Counted from the stretch's first letter, positions 52,747-62,566 are shown. The stretch is DNA of 64,000 bases from Paraburkholderia oxyphila NBRC 105797 (GCF_000685075.1 NZ_BAYD01000018.1:62001-126000); one strand, 5' to 3'. Program-made: numbers and translations. Notes: a model not told the origin generated them from the sequence alone.

Positions 52747-53868
52747 TCACGGCCAGAGATTGTGCACCGTGTGCAGAATGTGGCTGACCAGTTGCGGCTG
52801 CCGATGCGTATCGGTCTTGCCGAAGATGGCCGCAAGCTGCGCGCGGGCGGTGTAGTGGGAAATCCCCAGTGACGCCGCCGCTTCCTTGACGCTTTCCCCC
52901 TGCACCAGACGCGTGGCGAGCACGGCTTCCGCCCGTGTGAGGCGAAACAATTCGATCAGCACGCCTACGGAAATTTCAGGGCGCTGGTTGGCATCGCGTA
53001 TCAGCACCAGCACGGCTGCCGTGGTCTTGTCGCCGAGGCCCGCGCGCACGCGATGCGGCCGGCATAGCACGCTCCATGACTGCGCGCCGCCGCCGCGAGC
53101 CGCACGAAACACTTGAGAAGCGCCCTGCGCCGCATCGCCGGCGGCAAGCACCGTCGCGAGCGCGTGGCGCATCGCCCGTTCGCTTCGGGTATCCGTGCAA
53201 TGGAGCGTCCCTTCCCGGATCGCAAATCCATCCTGTTGCTCGAGCCACCGGTCGGCCACCGCGTTTTTCAGCAGCACCCGGCCGTCCTCGTTCAACACGA
53301 GACAGCCCACGGTCAACTGCTCCGCCGTGTCGTCGAGTACGCGCAACCGATACTGCTGATGCGCGAGGCGCGCATAGATCGCGAAGGCGGTTTGCAGGCG
53401 CGGCGCGAGCGCTTCCAGCAACCCGCGCTGCGCCTCCCCAAAACGCGCCTCGCCTTGCCGGCGTGCGCCGCGCAAGCGGAAGATCATCCCGGTGGCAGGG
53501 TCCGCGAGATCGAGCCCGATCAAGTCGATCACTTCGCCGTACTCGTGCAGATACGCGTGGTAGACCGGAAAGCGCCGTGCCAACTCGGCCGGGCTCATCA
53601 TCTCGCTGAGGACGCAGACCTCGCCCTGCGGCAACTCCAGAAACGGCGAATCGCGGAACACGCGCTCCTGCAGCGCGACGATCGCATCGGTATGCGCATC
53701 GGCCGACACGACCACGCCCGGATCGCCCGGACGCGGCTTGCGCAACACCAGCGTGGGATGCTGGCACGGCATGTAGCGCCCCAGCGCCTCGAGGAACGCG
53801 GTCCACGGCGGGGTGTCCAGCGTGCTTGCGAACAAGGCGTCCATCAGGCGGACGAGGTGGTGGGCCAT
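52747..53868 (-). CDS. LuxR-type helix-turn-helix regulator
   Basis: A 373-residue regulator. The C-terminal 65 residues are a LuxR DNA-binding domain (LTRAEAVLATRLVQGESVKE then AAASLGISHYTARAQLAAIF). The long N-terminal part has a PAS-like region near VGCLVLNEDGRVLLKNAVADR. The ATG was chosen over a TTG 12 bp upstream; no strong ribosome binding site is seen. It lies downstream of the D-hydroxyacid dehydrogenase on the same strand and is the best candidate regulator of the divergent metabolic cluster. Confidence 0.85.
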   Translation of the reverse strand: MAHHLVRLMDALFASTLDTPPWTAFLEALGRYMPCQHPTLVLRKPRPGDPGVVVSADAHTDAIVALQERVFRDSPFLELPQGEVCVLSEMMSPAELARRFPVYHAYLHEYGEVIDLIGLDLADPATGMIFRLRGARRQGEARFGEAQRGLLEALAPRLQTAFAIYARLAHQQYRLRVLDDTAEQLTVGCLVLNEDGRVLLKNAVADRWLEQQDGFAIREGTLHCTDTRSERAMRHALATVLAAGDAAQGASQVFRAARGGGAQSWSVLCRPHRVRAGLGDKTTAAVLVLIRDANQRPEISVGVLIELFRLTRAEAVLATRLVQGESVKEAAASLGISHYTARAQLAAIFGKTDTHRQPQLVSHILHTVHNLWP

Positions 53869-53960
53869 GGGCGCGGACAATCAACGATGGCCGAAAAGAC
53901 CGCCAGCGGCACGGTGCAGCCGATCCACGCGAAGCAGGAACACGCACATGCCCGGCACGC

Positions 53961-54989
53961 TCAGCGCCACCTGGCCTGATACGCCGCCTGGGCCTCCGGA
54001 TTGATCCATCCGGCCGGCCACTCGCCATCGAGCAAGCGCAGGGTCTCCTGCCAAGGCCGCTGCACGAGCGCGCTCATCGCTTCCGGCGAAATCCCCGCCG
54101 AATGCGGTGTGATGACCACCTGATCCAGGGTCCACAGATCGTGCTCCGGCGGCAGCGGCTCCGGCTCGGTCACGTCGAGTCCCGCGGCCGCGACCAGGCC
54201 ATCGCGCAACGCGATGCTCAGCGCCGCGTGGTCGATCAGTCCGCCCCGCCCCGTATTGATGACGATGGCGCCGGGCTTCATCTGCGCAAAGGCCGCGGCG
54301 CCCAGCAGATGCCGGTTGCCGTCGTTGAGCGGCACATGCAGCGAGACGATGTCGGCATGGGCCAGCAGCTCGTCCTGCGAAACGGCACTGACGCCGGCCA
54401 GCGCCATCGCGCCCGCATCGACATACGGGTCGCAGGCGATGACGTTCAGGCCAAAGCCCGCCGCGCGCGGAACCACGGCCCTCGCAATGGCGCCGAAGCC
54501 CACAAGGCCAAGCGTGCGGCCGCGCAGCCGCCGCATGCGCGGCCAATGATGCTGACGCAAGCGCTGAATGGCGTCGCCGCCGCCTCCTTCCCGCGCCGAG
54601 CCATGCAGGGCCACGACCCGCCGTGTGCAGGCGAGAATCAGCGCGAGCGTGTGATCGGCCACTTCCTCCAGGCAGAAGTCGGGCACGTTGGCCACGAGGA
54701 TGCCGGCCTCGCTGGCCGCTTCTCGGTCGAGATTCTCGAAGCCGATGCCCATGCTCACGATCATCCGGCACGCCCGCAAGGAGGCGAGCACCCGCCGGCT
54801 GAAGCGCTGGACACTGCATTGCCCGAACACGATGTCCGCGTCGGCGCAGGCGGCAATCAGCTCATCCTCGCTCGTGCAGTGCACGACCCGGAAATCGGCT
54901 TCCACCTGCCTCGCCGCGAACGCGGGGAGGTATTCCGCTGGCGTCACGCGGGCGCCATCCATCGCAAGCGTCTGGACGATCTTCAGCAT
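53961..54989 (-). CDS. D-2-hydroxyacid dehydrogenase
   Basis: A 342-residue NAD(H)-dependent dehydrogenase. The Rossmann motif is GLVGFGAIARAVVPRAAGFG. Catalytic residues are in VINTGRGGLIDHAAL (Arg), DVTEPEPLPPEHDLW (Glu) and ITPHSAG (His). It interconverts a D-2-hydroxy acid and a 2-oxo acid. AGGAG lies about 10 bp before the ATG. Divergent from the ThDP decarboxylase, with a shared operator region, which ties it to the 2-oxo acid steps there. Confidence 0.92.
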   Translation of the reverse strand: MLKIVQTLAMDGARVTPAEYLPAFAARQVEADFRVVHCTSEDELIAACADADIVFGQCSVQRFSRRVLASLRACRMIVSMGIGFENLDREAASEAGILVANVPDFCLEEVADHTLALILACTRRVVALHGSAREGGGGDAIQRLRQHHWPRMRRLRGRTLGLVGFGAIARAVVPRAAGFGLNVIACDPYVDAGAMALAGVSAVSQDELLAHADIVSLHVPLNDGNRHLLGAAAFAQMKPGAIVINTGRGGLIDHAALSIALRDGLVAAAGLDVTEPEPLPPEHDLWTLDQVVITPHSAGISPEAMSALVQRPWQETLRLLDGEWPAGWINPEAQAAYQARWR

Positions 54990-55075
54990 GTGCGGCGCGC
55001 TCCTGTCCCCGTTGTCTGGTTGGTGTCTGGTTGGTCGGGGCATCATCGCCGCCCGTCGCGGCCTCGTCCATCGTC

Positions 55076-55123
55076 CAAATGCACTAGACGCTTGACGCCG
55101 CCGGGCCGCGTCTAGTCCATTTG
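55076..55123. promoter_or_regulatory. Inverted repeat operator in the divergent promoter
   Basis: CAAATGCACTAGACGC (55076-55091) and GCGTCTAGTCCATTTG (55108-55123) are reverse complements at 15 of 16 positions, with a 16 bp spacer; the arm centres are 32 bp apart, about three helical turns. The location midway between two divergent starts suggests a binding site for the cluster's regulator. Confidence 0.7.
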
Positions 55124-55184
55124 TCCGATGCCCGTCCGGCCGCGCGCTGGCATCGTGGAAGCTCCTCCCACCCAGGACGTTTCC

Positions 55185-56801
55185 ATGGCGACGATGACCG
55201 GCGGCGATGCCGTCTACCACGCGCTGAAGGCCGCGGACGTATCGTGCGTCTTCGGCATCCCGAGCCAGCACAACCTCGGCCTCTACGATGCCCTATGCCG
55301 CCACGGCGACATTCGCGTCGTCGGCACGCGCCACGAGCAGGGGGCCGTGCACGCGGCCGATGGCTACGCACGCGCCACCGGCAAGCTCGGCGTCGCGATC
55401 GTCAGCACCGGGCCCGGCACGGTCAACGCCGTCAACGGCCTGTACGAGGCCGGCTTCGCGTCCTCGCCGGTGCTGCTGCTCACGACCCAGGTCGATACGC
55501 GCTATCTGGGCAAGGGCAAGGGCTTTATCCACGACGCCGACCAGCAACTCGCGATGCTGCGCACGGTCACGCGGCGCAGCGAGCGGGTGCTGCATGCGCG
55601 CGACATCGCCGCGACGATCCATCGCGTGATGGCCGACATCGGCACGGGACGCCCGCAGCCGGGTGCGGTGGAGATTCCCACCGATCTCCTGCTGGCGCCG
55701 TTGCCACACGAGACCTATGCGTACACGGCCCCGGCGCCGCTGCCGGCCGACGAGGCGCAGCTCGACGCCGTGGCCCGGCGCATCGCCGGGAGCCGCAAGC
55801 CCTTGCTCTGGGTCGGCGGCGGCTGCGTCAGCGCGAACGCCGCCGATGCCGTGCTCGAGCTGGCCGAGCGCCTCGGCGCGCCGGTCGTGAGCAGCGTCAA
55901 CGGGCGCGGCGTGCTGCCGGCCGGCCATCCGCTCTACGTCGGGTGCCAGACCCATCTGCCCGCCTTCAACGACCTGCTCTCGCAAGCGGACCTCGTGCTC
56001 GCGATCGGCACGCGCTTTCAGGCGCTCGCGAGCCAGTACTGGCAGCAGCCGATGCCGAAGAACCTCGTCCATATCGACGCCGACGCGGGCGTGATCGGCC
56101 GCAACTATCCGGCCGCGCTGGCCGTGGTGGCCGATGCCCGGCTCGCCATCGAGGGCTTGCTGAAACGCATTGCGCCCATCGACGTGGACGGCTCCTTCGC
56201 CGCGTTCGCGCAAGAGACACGCCATACGCTGCAGCAGACCGTGAGCCGGATGATCGGGCCCGATCACCAGCGCATCGTCGAGACGATCGAGACCCGGCTC
56301 CCGGCCGGCAGCCCGGTGGTCGGCGACGCCACCATCACCGCCAACACGTGGGGCAACTACCTGCTGGCGATCCGCGGCCCGCGCCTCGCTCACTACAGCA
56401 CCTCGCTCGCGATCGGCCCAGCGCTGCCGCTCGGGATCGGCGCGGCGCTCGGCACCGGCAAGAAGACGCTGGTCATCCACGGCGACGGCGGCGTGATGCT
56501 CAATCTCGCGGAAATCGCCACCGCCGTGCAGGCGCGCGCGCCGCTCGTGCTGTGCGTCTTCAACGACAGCGGCTACGGCGTGCTCAAGGGCTTGCAGCGC
56601 GTCACCACCGGACGGCCGTACGCGGTCGAGCTGCATACGCCGGACTTCGTCGCGCTGGCTGCCGCCATGGGGATGCCCGGCACACGGGTCCGCTCGGCCG
56701 ATGCCTTCGCCCACGCACTCGAAACGGCGCTGGCCATGGACGGGCCGTATCTGATCGAGGTCGACCTCGACAGCCTCGAACCCATCCGCATGTTCGGCTG
56801 A
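55185..56801 (+). CDS. ThDP-dependent 2-oxo acid decarboxylase-like enzyme
   Basis: A 538-residue enzyme of the acetolactate synthase/benzoylformate decarboxylase superfamily. The catalytic Glu is in GTRHEQGAVHAADGYARATG, the ThDP/Mg motif is GDGGVMLNLAEIATAVQARA with ending NDSGYG, and the central domain has the Rossmann-like VLAIGTRFQ. AGGA precedes the ATG. It could decarboxylate the 2-oxo acid made by the neighbouring hydroxyacid enzymes to an aldehyde; synthase or lyase activity cannot be excluded. Confidence 0.9.
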   Translation: MATMTGGDAVYHALKAADVSCVFGIPSQHNLGLYDALCRHGDIRVVGTRHEQGAVHAADGYARATGKLGVAIVSTGPGTVNAVNGLYEAGFASSPVLLLTTQVDTRYLGKGKGFIHDADQQLAMLRTVTRRSERVLHARDIAATIHRVMADIGTGRPQPGAVEIPTDLLLAPLPHETYAYTAPAPLPADEAQLDAVARRIAGSRKPLLWVGGGCVSANAADAVLELAERLGAPVVSSVNGRGVLPAGHPLYVGCQTHLPAFNDLLSQADLVLAIGTRFQALASQYWQQPMPKNLVHIDADAGVIGRNYPAALAVVADARLAIEGLLKRIAPIDVDGSFAAFAQETRHTLQQTVSRMIGPDHQRIVETIETRLPAGSPVVGDATITANTWGNYLLAIRGPRLAHYSTSLAIGPALPLGIGAALGTGKKTLVIHGDGGVMLNLAEIATAVQARAPLVLCVFNDSGYGVLKGLQRVTTGRPYAVELHTPDFVALAAAMGMPGTRVRSADAFAHALETALAMDGPYLIEVDLDSLEPIRMFG

Positions 56802-56838
56802 CGCGGGCGGACAGACCATGGCGAATCCCGGAGACACA

Positions 56839-58065
56839 ATGAACGGCAGACGTCATTACGCGGGCAGCGATCTTGCGCGCGCGCTCACCATCGAGGATTT
56901 GCGCCATATGGCGCGACGGCGTCTGCCGCGTTTCCTCTTCGAATACGTCGATGGCGGTGCCGAGGACGAAGTCACGCTGCATCGCAACCGGCACGCTTTC
57001 GCGAATCTGGCGCTGGTCCCGTCGACGCTGGTCGACGTCTCGAACCGGTCTCTGGCGGTCGACTTGTTCGGGCGCTCCGTGGCCGCCCCGCTCGTGGTCG
57101 CCCCAACAGGCTTCAACGGCTTGCTGAGCGAGCGCGCCGACGTCGCGCTCGCGCGAGCCGCAGCCAAGGCCGGCGTGCCGTTCACCCTGAGCATGGCCTC
57201 CAACGTGCCGCTCGAGGAAGTGGCGAGCGAGGCCGGCGGCAGACTGTGGATGCAGTTGTACTGGGTGCGGGACCGCGACTTCATCCGCCGCCTGGTCGCG
57301 CGCGCGCAAGCGGCATCGTTCGAGGCGCTCGTGCTCACCACCGACGTGCAAGTTTCCGGCGGCCGCGAATGGGACCGGCGCAACTACCGCGCCGGCATGG
57401 AGCTCACGCTGCGCAACCGCCTCGATGTCCTCGCGCACCCGCGCTGGCTCTGGCGCATCGTGCGGCACGGCGGCCTGCCGCGCTTTGCCAACCTGCGCGA
57501 ACTGGCGCCCCCGGAAGCCGCGAGCGTCGTCGACGACATGGTCGCGCTCGGACGCAACATGGACCCCTCGGTCACCTGGGAACACCTGAAGTGGTTGCGC
57601 TCGCTCTGGCCCGGCAGGCTGCTGGTCAAGGGCGTCCTCTCGGCGGCGGATGCGCGGTGTGCCATCGGCCATGGCGCCGATGGCGTGATCCTCAGCAACC
57701 ACGGCGGCCGCCAGCTCGACGGCGCGGTCAGCGCGCTCGAGGTCCTGCCGGTGATACGGGACGCGCTCGGCCCCGACGCCGTCATCCTGCTCGATGGCGG
57801 CGTACGCCGCGGCGTGGATGTCGTGAAAGCCAGAGCGTTGGGCGCCACGGCCGTGATGACGGGACGCAATGGCCTGTACGGCGTGGCGGCGGGCGGCGAG
57901 TCGGGCGCGGCACGGGCACTGGAGATCCTGCGCCAGGAGATCGACCGCGCGCTGGCGCTGCTCGGCACGCCAGACATCGAGACCGTGGATGCGCGCGTCC
58001 TCCACCGCCGGGCCAGCTCGCAGGCGCCGGCAGCGACGGTCCCTCTGCTTGAAGGAGTCATTTGA
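56839..58065 (+). CDS. FMN-dependent 2-hydroxyacid oxidase/dehydrogenase
   Basis: A 408-residue TIM-barrel flavoenzyme of the lactate/mandelate/glycolate oxidase family. N-terminal RRLPRFLFEYVDGGAEDEVT, flavin sites VVAPTGFNGLL and LVLTTDVQVSGGREWDRR, and the active-site SNHGGRQLDGA with the catalytic His. GGAGA supports the second ATG; the first, 21 bp upstream, lacks one. The gene ends in a TGATG overlap with the next, so translation is coupled. It oxidises an S-2-hydroxy acid to a 2-oxo acid. Confidence 0.92.
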   Translation: MNGRRHYAGSDLARALTIEDLRHMARRRLPRFLFEYVDGGAEDEVTLHRNRHAFANLALVPSTLVDVSNRSLAVDLFGRSVAAPLVVAPTGFNGLLSERADVALARAAAKAGVPFTLSMASNVPLEEVASEAGGRLWMQLYWVRDRDFIRRLVARAQAASFEALVLTTDVQVSGGREWDRRNYRAGMELTLRNRLDVLAHPRWLWRIVRHGGLPRFANLRELAPPEAASVVDDMVALGRNMDPSVTWEHLKWLRSLWPGRLLVKGVLSAADARCAIGHGADGVILSNHGGRQLDGAVSALEVLPVIRDALGPDAVILLDGGVRRGVDVVKARALGATAVMTGRNGLYGVAAGGESGAARALEILRQEIDRALALLGTPDIETVDARVLHRRASSQAPAATVPLLEGVI

Positions 58066-59546
58066 TGCCCACGACCTTTCGCGTGCCGATCGTCATTCGC
58101 GGCCAGGTGCTGGACGACTGCGCTCTGGAGTTCGGCGGGCGCCACGACGGCGTCCGCTTCACGGTGCCCGACGTGATCCCGCACCTGTCCAGCCTGCTGC
58201 TGCGCAATCCCTCGCAGATGGCCGATTTGCATACGCTGCGCTTCGAGGACATCGTCGCTTACCTCGCGCGCCTCGGCGAGCGCCTGGACATCCATCGCAA
58301 CGCGCACCTGCAGGCCGCCTTTGAATTGTCGCGACGCACTTCCGGCCTCTCGGAGTCGATCCTGCGCGCCTTCTACGAAGCGATTCCCGCATCGTTTCTG
58401 CCCGCCGTGGTGCGCGAAACGGCCGACCGGCTCGTGGGCATCGACTATCTGGAAGGATGGGTGCCGCAACCGTCCACCGTGCATGCGGGCGAGCCCACGC
58501 GCATCCGCGCGTTCGGCGCGCGCTGCGTGCATGTGATCGCCGGCAACGTGCCGATGGTGGGCGTAGGCACGGTGATCCGCAATGCGTTCACGCGCTCGGA
58601 CGCCGTCGTCAAGACGCCGTCGAACGATCCGCTCACGGCCACCGCGATTGCGCAGACGATGGTCGACATGGCGCCCGATCATCCGCTCACGCGCCATCTG
58701 AGCGTCGTGTACTGGAAAGGCGGTGACGAGCGCGTGGAGCGCGAAATCTACGATCCGCGCGCCGTGGAGAAGATCGTCGCGTGGGGCGGCTTCGCGAGCA
58801 TCCAGCACATCTCCCGCTACCTGCAGCCCGGGCTCGACCTGATCACGCTCGATCCCAAGCACAGCGCGACACTCATCGGCGCGGAAGCGTTCGCCAGCGA
58901 TGCAACGCTTCAACACGTCGCGCGGCGCCTCGCCCTCGACATCGGCGCGATGAACCAGGAGGGCTGCGTGAACGCGCGCGTGGCCTACGTGGTCTCGGGC
59001 ACGGACGAAGGCGGGCTCGCGCGCATCGAACAGCTCGGACGCCTCACGTTCGAAGCGCTGCAGCAGTTGCCGCCGCACCTGAGCACGCCGCACAAGGCGT
59101 TCGACACGGCGCTCAAGGACGAGATCGACGGCCTGCGCTTTGCCGGCGATGAATACGTGGTGTTCGGCGGCCGCCGCAACGAAGGCGCGATCATCGTCTC
59201 GCGCACGGACGCGCCGGTCGACTTCGCGCGCGCCCTCGCCTGCCGGGTCGCGAACCTCGTGCCGGTCGACGACGTGGACGTGGCCGTGCACTCGGTCAAC
59301 GCCTACACGCAGACGATCGGCATCTACCCCGAAGCGCTGAAAGTCCGCTTGCGCGACCGCCTCGCCTTCCAGGGCGCCCAGCGGCTCGTGTCGCTCGGCG
59401 CCGCCGCGATCTTCGAGGATGCCGCCACGCCGCAGGACGGCATCGAGCCGGTGCGGCGCATGTGCAAGTGGATCGTCGAGCAGACCAGCGACGCCACGAT
59501 GCTCGAGCAGCTTGCCGTTGGCGCTCAATCCACACAGGAGTCCTGA
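58065..59546 (+). CDS. LuxC-like acyl-CoA reductase
   Basis: A 493-residue protein of the LuxC acyl-CoA reductase family. The nucleotide site region is VIAGNVPMVGVGTVIRNAF and the acyl-acceptor Cys is in MNQEGCVNARVAYVVSG. C-terminal motifs include LVPVDDVDVAVHSVNAYTQT. It starts in a TGATG overlap with the FMN oxidase gene, and a matching overlap links it to the LuxE-like gene. In luminous bacteria LuxC reduces activated fatty acids to aldehydes; no luciferase gene is present here. Confidence 0.9.
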   Translation: MPTTFRVPIVIRGQVLDDCALEFGGRHDGVRFTVPDVIPHLSSLLLRNPSQMADLHTLRFEDIVAYLARLGERLDIHRNAHLQAAFELSRRTSGLSESILRAFYEAIPASFLPAVVRETADRLVGIDYLEGWVPQPSTVHAGEPTRIRAFGARCVHVIAGNVPMVGVGTVIRNAFTRSDAVVKTPSNDPLTATAIAQTMVDMAPDHPLTRHLSVVYWKGGDERVEREIYDPRAVEKIVAWGGFASIQHISRYLQPGLDLITLDPKHSATLIGAEAFASDATLQHVARRLALDIGAMNQEGCVNARVAYVVSGTDEGGLARIEQLGRLTFEALQQLPPHLSTPHKAFDTALKDEIDGLRFAGDEYVVFGGRRNEGAIIVSRTDAPVDFARALACRVANLVPVDDVDVAVHSVNAYTQTIGIYPEALKVRLRDRLAFQGAQRLVSLGAAAIFEDAATPQDGIEPVRRMCKWIVEQTSDATMLEQLAVGAQSTQES

Positions 59547-60967
59547 TGTCCACGCTCGCGGAAAACCTGACACACGACCCGAAGTCGTATCTCGACGCAC
59601 GCTATGACGAAGGCTTCCGCCTCACGCGCGAGCAACTCGACGCCGTCCACCTCAAAGGCGCGCAACGGCGCTTCGACGCGCTGCGCGAGCGCATTCCCGT
59701 GCTGCGCAAGCTCGCGGATGAACAGGGCGTGGCGCACATCGCGTCGCTCGACGACGTGGTGCCGCTGCTGTTTCCGCATACGGTCTACAAGTCGTATCCG
59801 TTCTCGATCATCGAGCGCGGCCAGTTCGAGCGGCTGACGCGCTGGCTGAGCGGCCTCACCGCATGCGACCTGAGCCGCGTCGATCACGCCGGCATCGACA
59901 GCATCGACGCCTGGATCAAGCGGCTCGACGACAGCACGGACCTGCGCGTGCTGCACACGTTCGGCACGAGCGGCAAGCTCTCGTTCGTGCCGCGCACGGC
60001 AGCGCAATGGATCGAGGCGAACCGGCTGACCACGCATTGCGTGCGCGACTGGCACGGCGCGGACTCCGGCCCCGACCTGTCCCGCGCGCGCATGCCGATG
60101 GTGCAGCCGGGCTACCGGCACGGCGCGGGCGCGACGTATCGCGGCGTCGCGCAGATGGTCGAGCGCTGGGCCGGCGGCGACGACAACGCGCTGTTCCTCT
60201 ATCCGGACGAATATTTCAGCGCCGATATCGCCTCGCTGGCAGGCCGCCTGCGCGCCGCGGAGGCGCGCGGCGAGCAGGGCCGGCTGGAACTCTCGCCGGC
60301 GCTGCTCGCGCGGCGCGAGGAATTCTCCGCGCGCGAACAGGCGCGCCCGCAGCGCATGAAGCAATTCCTCGACACGGCGATCCAGCGCTTCGGCGGCCAG
60401 GACATCTGCCTGTTCGCGGTCTGGCCGATCCTCTCCGAGTGGGCCGGGGAAGCGCTGGCCTCGGGCGTGCGCGCGGCCTTCGGCGCGGGGAGCGTGCTGA
60501 TGAGCGGCGGCGGCAACAAGGGACGCGCGCTGCCCGACGACTACCGCGAACGGATCTTCTCGTTCCTCGGCTTCGAGCGCGTGTTCGAGTTCTACAGCAT
60601 GAGCGAGCTGATGGTCAGCTGTCCCCGCTGCGAACACGGCCGCTATCACGTCCCGCCCGTGCTCGTGCCGTTCGTGCTGGACCCCGAAACCGGCAAGGCC
60701 CTGCCGCGCGAAGGCCGTCAGACCGGCCGCTTCGCTTACCTCGACCTGCTCCCCGACAGCTACTGGGGCGGCCTCGTCAGCGGCGACGAAGTCACGCTCG
60801 GCGGCTGGGACGCGCCGTGCGAGTGCGGACGCCACGGTCCCTGGATCGAAGGCACCGTGCGCCGCTACAGCGAACAGCAAGGCGGCACCGACAAGATCAA
60901 TTGCGCCGGCGCACCCGAAGCGCACGACCGCGCCGTCGAGTTCCTGCTCTCGTCGACGCAATCCTGA
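59546..60967 (+). CDS. LuxE-like acyl-protein synthetase/adenylate-forming enzyme
   Basis: A 473-residue adenylate-forming protein of the LuxE family. The nucleotide-binding loop is HTFGTSGKLSFVPRT, and further motifs are FYSMSELMVSCPRCEHGRY and GTVRRYSEQQGGTDKI. Two Cys pairs, SCPRC and PCEC, near the C-terminus could bind a metal. It would activate an acid and pass it to the neighbouring LuxC-like reductase. The ATG overlaps the previous stop (TGATG), and AGGAG lies 6-7 bp upstream. Confidence 0.88.
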   Translation: MSTLAENLTHDPKSYLDARYDEGFRLTREQLDAVHLKGAQRRFDALRERIPVLRKLADEQGVAHIASLDDVVPLLFPHTVYKSYPFSIIERGQFERLTRWLSGLTACDLSRVDHAGIDSIDAWIKRLDDSTDLRVLHTFGTSGKLSFVPRTAAQWIEANRLTTHCVRDWHGADSGPDLSRARMPMVQPGYRHGAGATYRGVAQMVERWAGGDDNALFLYPDEYFSADIASLAGRLRAAEARGEQGRLELSPALLARREEFSAREQARPQRMKQFLDTAIQRFGGQDICLFAVWPILSEWAGEALASGVRAAFGAGSVLMSGGGNKGRALPDDYRERIFSFLGFERVFEFYSMSELMVSCPRCEHGRYHVPPVLVPFVLDPETGKALPREGRQTGRFAYLDLLPDSYWGGLVSGDEVTLGGWDAPCECGRHGPWIEGTVRRYSEQQGGTDKINCAGAPEAHDRAVEFLLSSTQS

Positions 60968-61001
60968 TGCGAATTACCCTGAACAAGGACACACAACAAT
61001 C

Positions 61002-62495
61002 ATGACGAAAAACACCTCCAACTCCGATCTGCGCATCGTCGTGCTCGGCGCGGGCATGTCAGGCATCCTGAGCGGCATCAAGCTGCTCGAAGCCGGATAC
61101 CGCAACGTGACGATCTACGAAAAGGCCGAGCGCGTAGGCGGCACGTGGCGCGAAAACACCTATCCGGGCCTGACCTGCGACGTCCCCTCGCACGCGTACA
61201 CCTACTCGTTCGAGCCGAACGCCGAGTGGACCCGCCAGCTGCCACCGGGCGCCGAAGTACAGGGCTACTTCGAAAGCACGACCCGAAAATATAAGGTAGA
61301 CGAACTGATTCGCTTCGGTCAGGAAGTGACCCGCTGCGCGTTCGTCGACGGGCGCTGGCATCTGGAAACGGCCAGCGGCCTGCGCGACGAGGCCGACGTG
61401 GTCATCGCGGCCACCGGCGTGCTGCACCACCCGCGCATGCCGGACATTCCCGGCCTGAAGAACTTCGGCGGGCGCGTGCTGCACAGCGCGCGCTGGGATC
61501 ACTCGGTGCCGCTGGACGGCAAGCGCATCGGCATCGTCGGCAACGGCTCGACCGGCGTGCAACTGGTGTCGGCGCTGGCGAGCCGCGCCGGCAAGCTCAA
61601 GCACTTCCAGCGCACCGCGCAATGGATCATGCCGGTGGAAAACCCCGCGTTCACCGAAGAGCAGAAGCAGGCGTTTCGCGATGATCCGGCGCTGCTCAAG
61701 CGCATGCAGAACGACGAGACCTATCTCGCCAACGTGGAGCGCTTCACCACGGCCGTGGCTGATGCGTCCTCGCCTGAAATCGCCATCATCGAATCGATCG
61801 TGCTGGAGAACCTCGAACGCAGCGTGCCGGACCCCGTGCTGCGCGAGAAGCTGCGCCCCAACTATCGGGCCGCCTGCAAGCGCCTGATCTTCTCGCCGGA
61901 CTACTATCAGGCGATCCAGCATGCGAACGCTGAACTGGTGACCGACGGCATCGAGACCGTCACCCACGAAGGCGTGCTCACGCGCAACGGCACCGTGCAC
62001 GAGCTCGACGTGCTGGTGCTGGCCTCGGGCTTCCACGCAGACCGCTTCATGCGGCCGATGCAGATCACCGGACGCGACGGCCGCCACCTCGACGACGTGT
62101 GGGCCAAGCGGCCTCATGCGTACCTGGCGATCTCGATCCCCGAGTTTCCGAACCTCTTCATGCTCAATGGCCCGACGAGCCCCGTCGGCAACTTCTCGCT
62201 GATCGACGTGGCGGAGAAGCAATGGGGCTACATCGCGCAATTGCTCGACCTGCTGCGCAGCGGCGAGTGCACGGAAATCTCCGTGAAGCAGGATGCGCTC
62301 GATGCCTATGAAGCCAGCCGCCTCGCGGCCGCCAGGAACACGATCTTCGCCTCGGGCTGCAACAGCTGGTATCTCGACGCCGAAGGCGTGCCCGCGAGCT
62401 GGCCCTGGAACTACGCCCGCTTCCGCGATGTCATGGCGGCCCCGGATCTTTCCGCCTTCGAACAGAAGCAACGCACGCTCGTGGAAAATAGTTAG
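61002..62495 (+). CDS. Baeyer-Villiger type flavin monooxygenase
   Basis: A 497-residue FAD/NADPH monooxygenase. FAD site VVLGAGMSGILSGIKLLEAG; second Rossmann motif IGIVGNGSTGVQLVSALA; BVMO fingerprint FGGRVLHSARWD, with Asp where Pro or Asp is usual; and GGTWRENTYPGLTCDVPSH. It follows the LuxE-like gene after 34 bp. It would insert oxygen into a ketone or aldehyde and may act on an intermediate of this cluster. Confidence 0.92.
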   Translation: MTKNTSNSDLRIVVLGAGMSGILSGIKLLEAGYRNVTIYEKAERVGGTWRENTYPGLTCDVPSHAYTYSFEPNAEWTRQLPPGAEVQGYFESTTRKYKVDELIRFGQEVTRCAFVDGRWHLETASGLRDEADVVIAATGVLHHPRMPDIPGLKNFGGRVLHSARWDHSVPLDGKRIGIVGNGSTGVQLVSALASRAGKLKHFQRTAQWIMPVENPAFTEEQKQAFRDDPALLKRMQNDETYLANVERFTTAVADASSPEIAIIESIVLENLERSVPDPVLREKLRPNYRAACKRLIFSPDYYQAIQHANAELVTDGIETVTHEGVLTRNGTVHELDVLVLASGFHADRFMRPMQITGRDGRHLDDVWAKRPHAYLAISIPEFPNLFMLNGPTSPVGNFSLIDVAEKQWGYIAQLLDLLRSGECTEISVKQDALDAYEASRLAAARNTIFASGCNSWYLDAEGVPASWPWNYARFRDVMAAPDLSAFEQKQRTLVENS

Positions 62496-62511
62496 CAGAA
62501 ATGCTTCGTTG

Positions 62512-62527
62512 GCCCCCGCGAGGGGGC
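62512..62527 (+). terminator. GC hairpin after the monooxygenase
   Basis: GCCCCC-GCGA-GGGGGC is a 6 bp stem with a tetraloop 17 bp after the stop codon. There is no T tract; weak terminator at best. Confidence 0.45.
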
Positions 62528-62546
62528 TGATTACACTGCGATCCAT

Positions 62547-62560
62547 CTTGTCATAACAAG
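62547..62560. promoter_or_regulatory. GntR/HutC-type operator
   Basis: CTTGT-CATA-ACAAG is an inverted repeat 6 bp ahead of the gntR ATG. It matches the general CTTGT-N4-ACAAG form of HutC-subfamily sites, so the regulator probably represses its own operon. Confidence 0.55.
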
Positions 62561-62566
62561 TGGATC

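Noticed and set aside
58065..60967. Complete lux bioluminescence operon
   Set aside because: Only LuxC- and LuxE-like genes are present; no luxA, luxB or luxD homologue was found within the window.
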